Shown here: positions 1-4,974 of the stretch, in pieces | How positions within the stretch are numbered: position 1 is the first letter of the stretch | How the letters are laid out: each line of letters opens with the position of its first letter | NCBI GenBank assembly: GCA_025057245.1 | Contig: JANWYC010000097.1 | Coordinates: 1 to 5,055 of the forward strand | Direction: 5' to 3' | Length of the DNA stretch: 5,055 nt | Source of the DNA: Aquificaceae bacterium | Lineage (GTDB): Bacteria; Aquificota; Aquificia; Aquificales; Aquificaceae | Made by a program: the position numbers and the translations under genes | Notes under the pieces: model-generated | The model's database searches: none | What the model was told of the DNA's origin: nothing | What the model saw: only the letters and a program-made list of their open reading frames with translations

Positions 1-63
1 GATAGGGATAATTATCTTAGAGAAGCGGTAGAATACTGGCGTCATCAATTAGAGGAGGGATAA
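1..63 (+). CDS. 3' end of an unidentified gene (20 codons)
   Basis: Reading from base 1 in frame 1 gives an open stretch ending in a TAA stop at 61-63. The peptide ends in EAVEYWRHQLEEG, which has the composition of a soluble helical C-terminus. The next gene starts only 2 nt after this stop, and its Shine-Dalgarno sequence (GAGGAGGGA, 52-60) lies inside these last codons. That is the arrangement expected for an upstream member of the same operon. Too little is visible to name a family. The alternative is that this is just a short open run in a leader, but the tight junction argues for a real gene end. Confidence 0.6.
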   Translation, partial: DRDNYLREAVEYWRHQLEEG

Positions 64-65
64 GA

Positions 66-644
66 ATGGTAAGCGTAATCTACGCACACCCTAACCCAAA
101 GAGCTTCAACCACGCCCTAAAGGAAGCGGTAATAGAGGTTTTGGAGTCAAAGGGTAAGAATTACCAACTGAGGGACTTGTACGCCATGGGTTTTAATCCT
201 GTTCTCTCCTCATTAGACTTTGAAACCTTTCTCTCGGGTTCGGTTCCTGAGGACGTAAAAAGGGAACAGGAGATTATAAAGGCTTCGGAGCTTATTATAT
301 TCATCTACCCTATTTGGTGGACTGGCATGCCTGCCATACTCAAAGGCTACATAGATAGGGTTTTTAGCTACGGTTTTGCCTACGAGGAGAAGGACGGCGA
401 GCTTGTTGGACTACTCTCTGACAAAACCGTAGTAATTATAAATACCCTTGGAGCTTCCGCTCTTGATTACGGTCCTTCAGGTATGGAAGACTGTTTGAGG
501 AAGACCACAGACACTGGTATATTTAGGTTTTGTGGTATGCATGTGATAGAACATATATTCCTGTATGCGGTGCCCTATGTGAGCGACCAAGAAAGGAAAG
601 ATATGATAACCAAGGTAAAGTCTCTATTGGAGGATTTGCTATGA
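66..644 (+). CDS. Flavodoxin-fold NAD(P)H:quinone oxidoreductase family protein
   Basis: The 192-residue protein fits the flavodoxin-like NAD(P)H dehydrogenase (quinone) family (NQO1/KefF/MdaB type). These cytoplasmic flavoenzymes carry out two-electron reduction of quinones or similar acceptors with NAD(P)H. The N-terminal strand is followed by the flavin pyrophosphate loop AHPNPKSFNHAL (residues 7-18). The second signature, YPIWWTGMPAILKGYIDRVF (81-100), runs into SYGFAY (101-106). NTLGA followed by DYG (126-136) occupies the place of the family's flavin-ring loop. The length is normal for the family. The ATG at 66 has a strong Shine-Dalgarno sequence (GGAGGGA) about 5 nt upstream and sits 2 nt after the preceding stop. 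The stop overlaps the start of the next gene (ATGA), so translation of the two is probably coupled. Family is sure; the physiological acceptor is unknown. Confidence 0.88.
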   Translation: MVSVIYAHPNPKSFNHALKEAVIEVLESKGKNYQLRDLYAMGFNPVLSSLDFETFLSGSVPEDVKREQEIIKASELIIFIYPIWWTGMPAILKGYIDRVFSYGFAYEEKDGELVGLLSDKTVVIINTLGASALDYGPSGMEDCLRKTTDTGIFRFCGMHVIEHIFLYAVPYVSDQERKDMITKVKSLLEDLL

Positions 645-1261
645 AAGAGTGTATAGAACTGATAACGCAGAGACGTTCTATAACCTTTTTTGACCCAAAC
701 AGAGAAGTTCACGATGATTTAACAAAGGAAATTCTTGAAATATCCGCCACCGCACCTTCGGGATACAACATTCAGCCTTGGGAGGTTATCGTCGTAAAGA
801 GCAAGGACAAGAAAAAACTACTTAGGGACATATGCTACGGGCAACAGAAGGTAGAGGATGCCAGCGCTAACATAGTGCTCGTGGCTAACACGCATGCGGG
901 TTTTGAGCATGTGGATAGGATTTTACAGAGCTGGGAAGAGCTCGGTTATATCTCCTCCGATGCCAAAGAGTCTTTAAAAAGTCAAATACTTACAGGCTGG
1001 CAAGACCCTCAAAAGGCTTTTAGAAAGGCGGTAAGAGATACCGCTCTGTTCGGCATGAACATAATGATAACCGCAAGAGCCTTTGGTTTAGAGACGCACC
1101 CTATGGAAGGTTACGACGAAGCAAGACTAAAGAAGTTCTTAAACATAGAGGAACACAAGGTAGTGCCTATGATTATAGCTATTGGCTACAAAGACCATAG
1201 TAGAGAACTTTTACCAAGAGCCTACAGGTTTTCCTTTGAAGAGTTTGGAAAGATAATTTAA
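641..1261 (+). CDS. Nitroreductase-family FMN oxidoreductase
   Basis: The 206-residue protein belongs to the nitroreductase superfamily: homodimeric FMN enzymes that use NAD(P)H to reduce nitro compounds, quinones or related electrophiles. Visible signatures are the FMN-phosphate-binding RRS near the N-terminus (11-13), the PSGYNIQPWEV loop (39-49, family form S/P-S-x-N-x-Q-P-W), and the central helix MNIMITARAFGLETHPMEGYD (139-159). IAIGY (180-184) and an Arg-containing tail (RAYRF) follow. The open frame extends upstream to an ATG at 530, but that extension lies inside the previous gene. The start at 641 is chosen because GGAGG (629-633) sits upstream at good spacing, the start overlaps the previous stop as ATGA, and the protein then begins exactly where the family does. 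Together with the flavodoxin-fold gene before it, this makes a two-enzyme flavin redox pair. The substrate cannot be read from the sequence. Confidence 0.9.
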   Translation: MKECIELITQRRSITFFDPNREVHDDLTKEILEISATAPSGYNIQPWEVIVVKSKDKKKLLRDICYGQQKVEDASANIVLVANTHAGFEHVDRILQSWEELGYISSDAKESLKSQILTGWQDPQKAFRKAVRDTALFGMNIMITARAFGLETHPMEGYDEARLKKFLNIEEHKVVPMIIAIGYKDHSRELLPRAYRFSFEEFGKII

Positions 1262-2010
1262 TGGAAGGCTACATTATTGCGGTAGCCTCTGCCTTTCTTG
1301 CGGGTGCTATAAACGCGGTAGCCGGCGGTGGGACGCTTATAACCTTTCCTACTCTTCTCTCTTTAGGCATTGACCCTTTGGTAGCTAACATAACCAATAC
1401 GGTAGCTCTCTGGGTGGGTTCTCTTCTTGGAGTGTTTGGGTTCAGAAGTAGAATGGTGGAGGTGAAGAGCCTTGTAGTTCCCTTTCTTGTGAGCTCTTCT
1501 TTGGGTGCGTGCGTGGGTGCTTTGCTTTTGATAAAAACACCTTCTCAAACCTTTAAAAATATCGTTCCGTTTCTCATCCTATTTGCGGTAGTGCTTCTTG
1601 CAGGCTCTGAGTTTATAAAGAGGTTTTTATCAAGGCTTCTCACAAGGGGCAAGGACATACCTATAGGAGTTCCTCTTTTCTTTCAGTTTCTCACAGGTGT
1701 ATACGGAAGCTACTTTGGTGCAGGTATTGGTATTATGATGATAGCAAGTCTTATGCTATCTGGCGTGAATTCCATACATACCGCTAACGCCCTTAAAAAC
1801 CTATTGGGTTTTAACATAAACTTGTTAGGTGCTTTTATCTTTGCCTTAAGTGGTAAAGTTAACTGGACGTATGCGCTGTTAATGATGCCAGGCTTTGCCC
1901 TCGGAGGCTATACAGGAGCGATAATATCTCAAAGATTTAAACCTGAAAGGGTCAGGCTCTTTGTAGTTCTCTGGGGTCTGCTTATTGCACTCTACATGAT
2001 GTTAAAATAG
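1261..2010 (+). CDS. TauE/SafE-family membrane permease (YfcA-like)
   Basis: The 249-residue, very hydrophobic protein fits the TauE/SafE (sulfite exporter, DUF81/UPF0721) family of inner-membrane transporters. Members move sulfite, sulfoacetate, taurine-related or other organic anions, but most are uncharacterised. About eight membrane segments can be drawn: roughly 4-34, 41-61, 68-92, 100-118, 133-163 (probably two), 180-198, 203-222 and 229-248. The family's internal duplication is plain. GAINAVAGGGTLITFPTLL with a following AN in the first half (15-44) matches GVYGSYFGAGIGIMMIASLM with a following AN in the second half (146-176). The start overlaps the previous stop in TAATG, implying coupled translation. 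aroA begins 4 nt after the stop. The family is secure. The substrate is not known, although a sulfur oxyanion role would suit a sulfur-oxidising host. Confidence 0.88.
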   Translation: MEGYIIAVASAFLAGAINAVAGGGTLITFPTLLSLGIDPLVANITNTVALWVGSLLGVFGFRSRMVEVKSLVVPFLVSSSLGACVGALLLIKTPSQTFKNIVPFLILFAVVLLAGSEFIKRFLSRLLTRGKDIPIGVPLFFQFLTGVYGSYFGAGIGIMMIASLMLSGVNSIHTANALKNLLGFNINLLGAFIFALSGKVNWTYALLMMPGFALGGYTGAIISQRFKPERVRLFVVLWGLLIALYMMLK

Positions 2011-2014
2011 TGGC

Positions 2015-3313
2015 ATGATAAAGCTGACTAAGGTAGGTTCTGTAAGGGGCGAGCTTAGAACACCCTCGGACAAATCCATATCTCACAGAGCGGTCATGTT
2101 CTCGTCCTTAGCGGAGGGGGTAAGCTACGTTTATAATTGGCTCGAATCTGCGGATACAAAAGCCACTTTGCACATACTCAAGTCTCTGGGAACTAAGGTT
2201 GTAAAGAAGGGCAACCACCTGAAGGTATACGGCAGAGGTTATAGTTTCCTTGAGCCTTCCACGGTGCTTGATGCGAAAAACTCCGGAACTACCGCAAGAC
2301 TTATGATGGGAGTGCTTGCCACGCAACCCTTTTTCTCCACCATCACGGGCGACAAAAGCCTGCGCAGCAGACCCATGTTGAGAGTGGTAGAACCCTTGAG
2401 GCTTATGGGTGCTTCTATTGATGGCAGAGAAGGGGGGAACAAACTTCCTATAAGCGTGAGAGGAGGCAAGCTAAAGGGTGTATCCTTTTTCAACAAGAAG
2501 GCTTCCGCACAGGTTAAATCCGCCCTGCTTTTAGCCGGTTTGAGAGCGGACGGCTATACGGAGGTTTTAGAGCCTGTGCTTTCCAGAGACCACACAGAAC
2601 GTATGCTCTCAGCTTTCGGAGTAAGGCTATATCAGATGGAAGGAGAGAGTGGGCATGTGATAAAGATAGAAGGTTTTCAGAACCTAAAAGCCACGGAGAT
2701 TTTCTGCCCTGCGGACCCATCCTCTACCGCCTTTTTCTTAGCTCTTGCGGTTCTTACGTCCGGCTCAGATCTCCTTCTTAAAGACGTTCTGGTAAACCCG
2801 ACCAGAGATGGTTTTATAAGAAAGCTGAAAGAGATGGGTGCGCATGTTAGCTACGAAAACCTAAGAGAACTCTCTAGAGAGCCCGTGGCAGACGTTTATG
2901 TAAGGTATAGCGGTAGGCTAAGAGCGGTGGAAGTAAAGCCTGAGGAAGTGCCTTCTCTCATAGATGAGATTCCTGTTCTTGCGGTGGTTATGTCTTTAGC
3001 GGAGGGTGTTTCAAAGGTAAGAGGTGCGGAGGAGTTAAGGGTAAAGGAAAGCGACCGCATAAAGGCAGTGGTGGAAAATCTTAGAGTTATGGGCGTAAAG
3101 GTGGAGGAGTATAAGGATGGTTTTGAGATAGAAGGCACGGAGAGTTTAAAAGGTGGGTTTGTAAAGACTTACGGAGACCACAGAATAGCCATGGCTTTTT
3201 CCGTAGCAGGTCTGACCGCTCAAGGAGAGACCATCATAGATAACCCACAATGCGTGGCAGTTTCTTACCCTGAGTTCTACGAAGACCTAAGAAAGTTAGG
3301 CTGTTCTGTGTAA
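2015..3313 (+). CDS. aroA: 3-phosphoshikimate 1-carboxyvinyltransferase (EPSP synthase)
   Basis: This enzyme transfers the enolpyruvyl group of phosphoenolpyruvate to shikimate-3-phosphate, the sixth step of the shikimate pathway, in the cytoplasm. At 432 residues it is full length. Visible motifs, in order: PSDKSISHRA (17-26, substrate Lys20/Ser21/Arg25), NSGTTAR (89-95), GDKSLRSRPM (112-121), SAQVK (164-168), RDHTE (191-195), NPTR (261-264), catalytic Asp317 in IDEIP, KESDR (344-348) with catalytic Glu345, and GDHR (387-390). GDKS, SAQVK, RDHTE and NPTR together are the set used to define class II EPSP synthases, unlike the E. coli enzyme. The loop keeps Gly91 where glyphosate-tolerant CP4 has Ala, so natural tolerance is not predicted from that position. 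The start lies 4 nt after the permease stop without a clear Shine-Dalgarno sequence, so translation probably depends on coupling. It is the last gene of the + strand cluster and converges with the next gene. Confidence 0.97.
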   Translation: MIKLTKVGSVRGELRTPSDKSISHRAVMFSSLAEGVSYVYNWLESADTKATLHILKSLGTKVVKKGNHLKVYGRGYSFLEPSTVLDAKNSGTTARLMMGVLATQPFFSTITGDKSLRSRPMLRVVEPLRLMGASIDGREGGNKLPISVRGGKLKGVSFFNKKASAQVKSALLLAGLRADGYTEVLEPVLSRDHTERMLSAFGVRLYQMEGESGHVIKIEGFQNLKATEIFCPADPSSTAFFLALAVLTSGSDLLLKDVLVNPTRDGFIRKLKEMGAHVSYENLRELSREPVADVYVRYSGRLRAVEVKPEEVPSLIDEIPVLAVVMSLAEGVSKVRGAEELRVKESDRIKAVVENLRVMGVKVEEYKDGFEIEGTESLKGGFVKTYGDHRIAMAFSVAGLTAQGETIIDNPQCVAVSYPEFYEDLRKLGCSV

Positions 3314-3323
3314 AGTTTGAGCC

Positions 3324-3539
3324 TTAAAAAATTCTGTTTATTGCCTTGGTTATAAGGTTTTCCAGCAGTCCACCCACTACGAAAGACTCGATGAGTATGG
3401 TTCTGTCCTTTTCGGTGAGAAACGTATCCCTTTCCCTTTTTCTCATCCTTTCGCGCTTTCTCAAAAACTTTCTGTGAGCCTCTTGTTCCCTCTCAAGCTC
3501 TCTTATAAGTTCCTCTATCCTTTCCTTCATGGCATACAT
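3324..3539 (-). CDS. Small highly charged hypothetical protein
   Basis: I do not recognise this 71-residue protein. Residues 1-43 are almost entirely Glu, Arg and Lys with regularly placed Leu/Ile (KERIEELIRELEREQE, then KRERMRKRER), typical of a long charged helix or coiled coil. Residues 47-71 form a more hydrophobic, possibly amphipathic helix (ILIESFVVGGLLENLI). There are no cysteines and no signal peptide. A second ATG at 3530 would give 68 residues. Neither start has a clear Shine-Dalgarno sequence. The gene converges with aroA, and only 10 bp separate their stops. A perfect palindrome (3543-3560) lies immediately upstream of the start. The frame could be a chance reading of purine-rich DNA, but the two-part composition and the lack of any other gene here favour a real gene. 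Confidence 0.6.
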   Translation of the reverse strand: MYAMKERIEELIRELEREQEAHRKFLRKRERMRKRERDTFLTEKDRTILIESFVVGGLLENLITKAINRIF

Positions 3540-3542
3540 AGT

Positions 3543-3560
3543 TTAACAAACAACTGTTAA
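3543..3560. promoter_or_regulatory. Palindrome TTAACA-N6-TGTTAA upstream of the small gene
   Basis: Perfect 6-bp arms TTAACA (3543-3548) and TGTTAA (3555-3560) are separated by 6 nt. The site lies 3 bp upstream of the first ATG of the small minus-strand gene. Its size and spacing fit a dimeric helix-turn-helix operator, for example a CRP/FNR-type site, but no regulator is visible here. A binding role is inference. Confidence 0.3.
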
Positions 3561-3567
3561 GATTCCG

Positions 3568-3690
3568 TTAAAGCGGTATGGCTGGGGTTTTTATTTGAGG
3601 GTTTTTATTTGAGTAAGCATCAGACGGGAATTGCTCCACATCCTTGCTTTGAGATTTTACAGAGATTAGAGCATCCCTAAGCACGGACAT
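3568..3690 (-). CDS. Possible 40-residue small ORF, or the tail of a degraded gene
   Basis: On the minus strand a frame stays open from 3717 to a TAA at 3568-3570. The ATG at 3690 gives 40 residues beginning MSVLRDALISVKSQSKDVEQ; a GTG at 3711 would give 47. The composition is protein-like, but no family is recognised, no good Shine-Dalgarno sequence precedes the ATG, and the tandem 14-bp duplication lies within it. It may instead be the frameshifted continuation of the zinc-ribbon fragment just upstream, because the two frames overlap and read the same way. I consider expression unlikely. Confidence 0.2.
   Translation of the reverse strand: MSVLRDALISVKSQSKDVEQFPSDAYSNKNPQIKTPAIPL
3586..3613 (+). 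repeat. Perfect 14-bp tandem duplication
   Basis: GGTTTTTATTTGAG occurs twice head to tail (3586-3599 and 3600-3613) without a mismatch. It lies in the gap between the small gene and the lipoate-family gene, so it probably arose by a recent slippage or duplication event. No flanking hairpin makes it a terminator on either strand. Confidence 0.85.
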
Positions 3691-3750
3691 TATCCACGTA
3701 GCCACATCCACTACAAGTTAAACAATTTGATTTTACACGCATCAGTGTAA
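3677..3750 (-). pseudogene. Possible remnant of a TnpB-type zinc ribbon (IS605/IS1341 family)
   Basis: Minus-strand reading of 3742-3677 gives MRVKSNCLTCSGCGYVDNVR, then Ala and a TAG stop. TCSGCGYVD preceded by a short basic stretch and followed by an Arg is what the first zinc knuckle of TnpB (OrfB of IS200/IS605 and IS1341 elements) looks like. After the stop the same frame still carries Cys residues (NLCKISKQGCG) before a second stop. The rest of a TnpB gene is absent: the lipoate-family gene occupies the space upstream. The frame opens only a few codons before the ATG. If real, it is a leftover 3' fragment of an insertion sequence. A chance CxxCG peptide in intergenic DNA is the alternative. 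Confidence 0.35.
3733..3750. promoter_or_regulatory. Palindrome TTACAC-N6-GTGTAA
   Basis: Perfect 6-bp arms TTACAC (3733-3738) and GTGTAA (3745-3750) flank a 6-nt spacer, 26 bp beyond the stop of the lipoate-family gene. No U-tract follows on the minus strand, so a classical terminator is unlikely. It could be an operator or a small RNA hairpin at the mRNA 3' end. Confidence 0.3.
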
Positions 3751-3757
3751 GTCAAGT

Positions 3758-3773
3758 GTTGTGAACTAACAAC
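3758..3773. other. Short hairpin GTTGT-N6-ACAAC just after a stop codon
   Basis: Arms GTTGT (3758-3762) and ACAAC (3769-3773) flank 6 nt. The hairpin begins 2 nt past the TGA (3776-3778) of the minus-strand gene. Together with the 3733-3750 palindrome it could fold the 3' end of that mRNA. Neither is followed by a T-run, so this is not called a terminator. Confidence 0.25.
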
Positions 3774-3775
3774 TA

Positions 3776-4453
3776 TCACAATGTCAATCGCTTTTCCACT
3801 TCCATCATAGACTTTTTTAACTCCACGGCGTCCACACCCAACTCTTTGAAGGTTATTATCCTCTCCTTTAACCTTTCCGCACTTATTCCTAATAATCTTT
3901 CAAAATTCTGGTAGCTCATGCTTAGAAAAACACTTCCGTGAATTAGAAAGGAATGTTTCATAACGCGCATTGCGCAGGCTATTACCTTTTTACCCTTAAA
4001 AGTTATCTCACCAAGAGTAGGATAAAAGTAGCAAAAGTAGTCATCGTACCCACCTTTATACCTACTCATATCAAGCTCTGGAACTAAGTTTTTCAAAACA
4101 TCAAGCACGAGACTCATAAAATTTTTGTAGATATTTTTGGAGTTTTTACCCCAATCTTCTCTCAACCCCGCAAAAGAAAAAGACAGGTCTTCTCCGTGCA
4201 GTAGAGCACCGCCACCGGTAGGTCTTTTCACCGTTGGAATGCTTACAGATATAGCTTCCTGAGAATAGCCTATGCTTAAAGTGGTCTCTTTCCACTGATA
4301 TAGTCTGAAGCTAACTTCTCCACACTCCTCCGCCTTTATTAGGTTTTCAAAGTCCCTTTTCATGCTCTCCGCACCACTTAAAAGCTCTACCGTGTGAGCA
4401 AAATGGTCGGAACTATGGAGCTCTTCCTTTTTACTGCGGTATTTCCTCTGCAT
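3776..4453 (-). CDS. Lipoate ligase / octanoyltransferase family protein (BPL/LPL fold)
   Basis: This 225-residue protein has the fold signatures of lipoate-protein ligase A and of LipM/LipL octanoyl transferases, cytoplasmic enzymes that load lipoyl or octanoyl groups onto lipoyl domains. Motifs: RLYQWKETTLSIGYSQ (50-65), KRPTGGGALLHGEDLSFSF (76-94), then a Cys141-containing segment CYFYPTLGEI leading to the nucleotide/acyl-binding lysine loop GKK (154-156), and IHGSVFL (171-177). Lys156 matches the invariant family lysine. The usual GSA(Q/Y) after it is ACAM (159-162), which is unusual. Cys141 lies 15 residues before Lys156, a spacing I recall from LipM-type transferases, so acyl transfer rather than ATP-dependent ligation is possible. 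The open frame extends to a TTG at 4498. The ATG at 4453 is preferred because AAGGG lies 8 nt upstream and a -10 box ends only a few nt above the TTG. The gene stands alone, with a decayed copy upstream. Confidence 0.82.
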   Translation of the reverse strand: MQRKYRSKKEELHSSDHFAHTVELLSGAESMKRDFENLIKAEECGEVSFRLYQWKETTLSIGYSQEAISVSIPTVKRPTGGGALLHGEDLSFSFAGLREDWGKNSKNIYKNFMSLVLDVLKNLVPELDMSRYKGGYDDYFCYFYPTLGEITFKGKKVIACAMRVMKHSFLIHGSVFLSMSYQNFERLLGISAERLKERIITFKELGVDAVELKKSMMEVEKRLTL

Positions 4454-4506
4454 CCTCTTTTCCCTTAAAGTTGAACCTAAAAACTTTTTGCACCGCAAAC
4501 TTTAAT

Positions 4507-4534
4507 TTTATAGCCTTTTCTGAATAAGGTTAAA
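4507..4534 (-). promoter_or_regulatory. Candidate sigma-70-type promoter for the lipoate-family gene
   Basis: On the minus strand TTTAAC (4534-4529) and TATAAA (4512-4507) are separated by 16 bp. Initiation would fall near 4500, giving a leader of about 47 nt to the ATG at 4453. The -35 match is weak and AT-rich DNA throws up such boxes often. The position relative to the gene is the main support. Confidence 0.4.
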
Positions 4535-4540
4535 CTTAAG

Positions 4541-4560
4541 TCTGAAGATGGTTGAATATC
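4541..4560 (+). repeat. Left copy of a 19-20 bp inverted repeat
   Basis: TCTGAAGATGGTTGAATATC at 4541-4560 recurs in opposite orientation at 4945-4963 with only one base missing. It also forms a local stem with CTTCAGA at 4564-4570 (7 bp, 16-nt loop). It lies directly upstream of the candidate -35 box of the lipoate-family gene and marks the left edge of the decayed gene copy. Confidence 0.75.
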
Positions 4561-4624
4561 CTGCTTCAGATCGAGCATAGTAGTAAATGGTAGAACTCAC
4601 CGCATTTAGACACTAAAGGTTAAC

Positions 4625-4640
4625 ATGTGGGAACTCACAT
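4625..4640. other. Palindrome ATGTG-N6-CACAT inside the relic
   Basis: Arms ATGTG (4625-4629) and CACAT (4636-4640) flank 6 nt. It shares the 6-nt spacer of the three palindromes at 3543, 3733 and 3758, but the arm sequence differs, so a common binding protein is not demonstrated. Confidence 0.2.
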
Positions 4641-4747
4641 CCAAATAAAAATCCAACCATGCGTTGAGCGAGAAATCTGAAGACAATAAAAACTCTCCAC
4701 CAAAAGCACTTTGTCTAAAAATACTACCATAGGCTCCGCATTCATAC

Positions 4748-4829
4748 ACTTTAAAAAGTATTAAAACCCACATAGGTCAGAAGCGAGAGATTTATTAGAC
4801 AATAGCATATTAGACACAGCACACAAAAA
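4748..4829 (+). repeat. Degenerate direct repeat, copy 1
   Basis: About 82 bp align end to end with 4975-5055. Both begin ACTTTA..AAAGT, share ATTTATTA.AC near the middle, and share an identical ATATTAGACACAGC (4807-4820 and 5036-5049), then a run of A. Several 1-2 nt gaps are needed. This segment lies inside the decayed lipoate-family copy, so the second copy suggests a further duplication. Confidence 0.65.
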
Positions 4830-4944
4830 GCTCTTAGCCATAAGCTTAAAAACTAACGAGCCATTCTCCACACTTGAAAAGTAAGCAACACTATTAGCAC
4901 AAGCTCAAAAGCTCTACCGTATCCAAAAACGTTAACTAACACTT

Positions 4945-4963
4945 GATATTCAACCACTTCAGA
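4945..4963 (-). repeat. Right copy of the 19-20 bp inverted repeat
   Basis: GATATTCAACCACTTCAGA on the + strand is the reverse complement of the 4541-4560 repeat apart from one missing base. TGGTTGAATATC (12 nt) and TCTGAAG (7 nt) are exact. The two copies point inward and enclose 423 bp including the decayed gene. No flanking target-site duplication was found. Confidence 0.75.
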
Positions 4964-4974
4964 ATTTGTGTCCA

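Larger units (their letters stand above)
4579..4920 (-). pseudogene. Decayed second copy of the lipoate ligase-family gene
   Basis: No intact frame exists here, but a chain of short matches to the neighbouring gene runs in the same order and orientation. AAAAGCTCTACCGT is identical at 4380-4393 and 4907-4920. TTCTCCACAC is identical at 4316-4325 and 4864-4873, each preceded by CTAAC. TAGCC(A)TA.GCTTAAA pairs 4266-4280 with 4835-4850. Weaker matches are TAGGTC (4219 and 4773), CTCCG (4192 and 4734), CTCTC with AAAAG (4159 and 4693) and AGTAGT with CACC (4036 and 4579). Offsets stay between about 520 and 570. The first two anchors are 21 nt closer in the relic, an in-frame loss of seven codons. 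The relic still reads DTVELLS against HTVELLS and KCGE against ECGE, with TAA and TAG stops between them. The gene start and 3' end cannot be placed. Chance similarity of AT-rich DNA explains single matches but hardly the ordered set. Confidence 0.7.

Noticed and set aside
530..640. Upstream extension of the nitroreductase frame to an ATG at 530
   Set aside because: It lies inside the preceding gene in another frame and lacks family similarity. The ATG at 641 has a good Shine-Dalgarno sequence and the ATGA overlap.
1363..3138. Several antisense open frames of 60-85 codons within the permease and aroA genes
   Set aside because: They lie entirely over confidently identified genes on the other strand and show no family signatures or start signals.
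3344..3361. CCTT-GGTTAT-AAGG followed by TTTT as a terminator for aroA
   Set aside because: The stem is only 4 bp, AT-rich, and lies inside the small minus-strand gene. It is too weak to call.
3690..3698. TTATCCACG, one base from the DnaA box TTATCCACA
   Set aside because: It is a single site with no cluster, no AT-rich unwinding element and no replication genes nearby, so it is not an origin.
4454..4498. TTG start giving 15 extra residues to the lipoate-family protein
   Set aside because: No Shine-Dalgarno sequence precedes it, it would sit at the predicted transcription start, and the ATG at 4453 has AAGGG at proper spacing.
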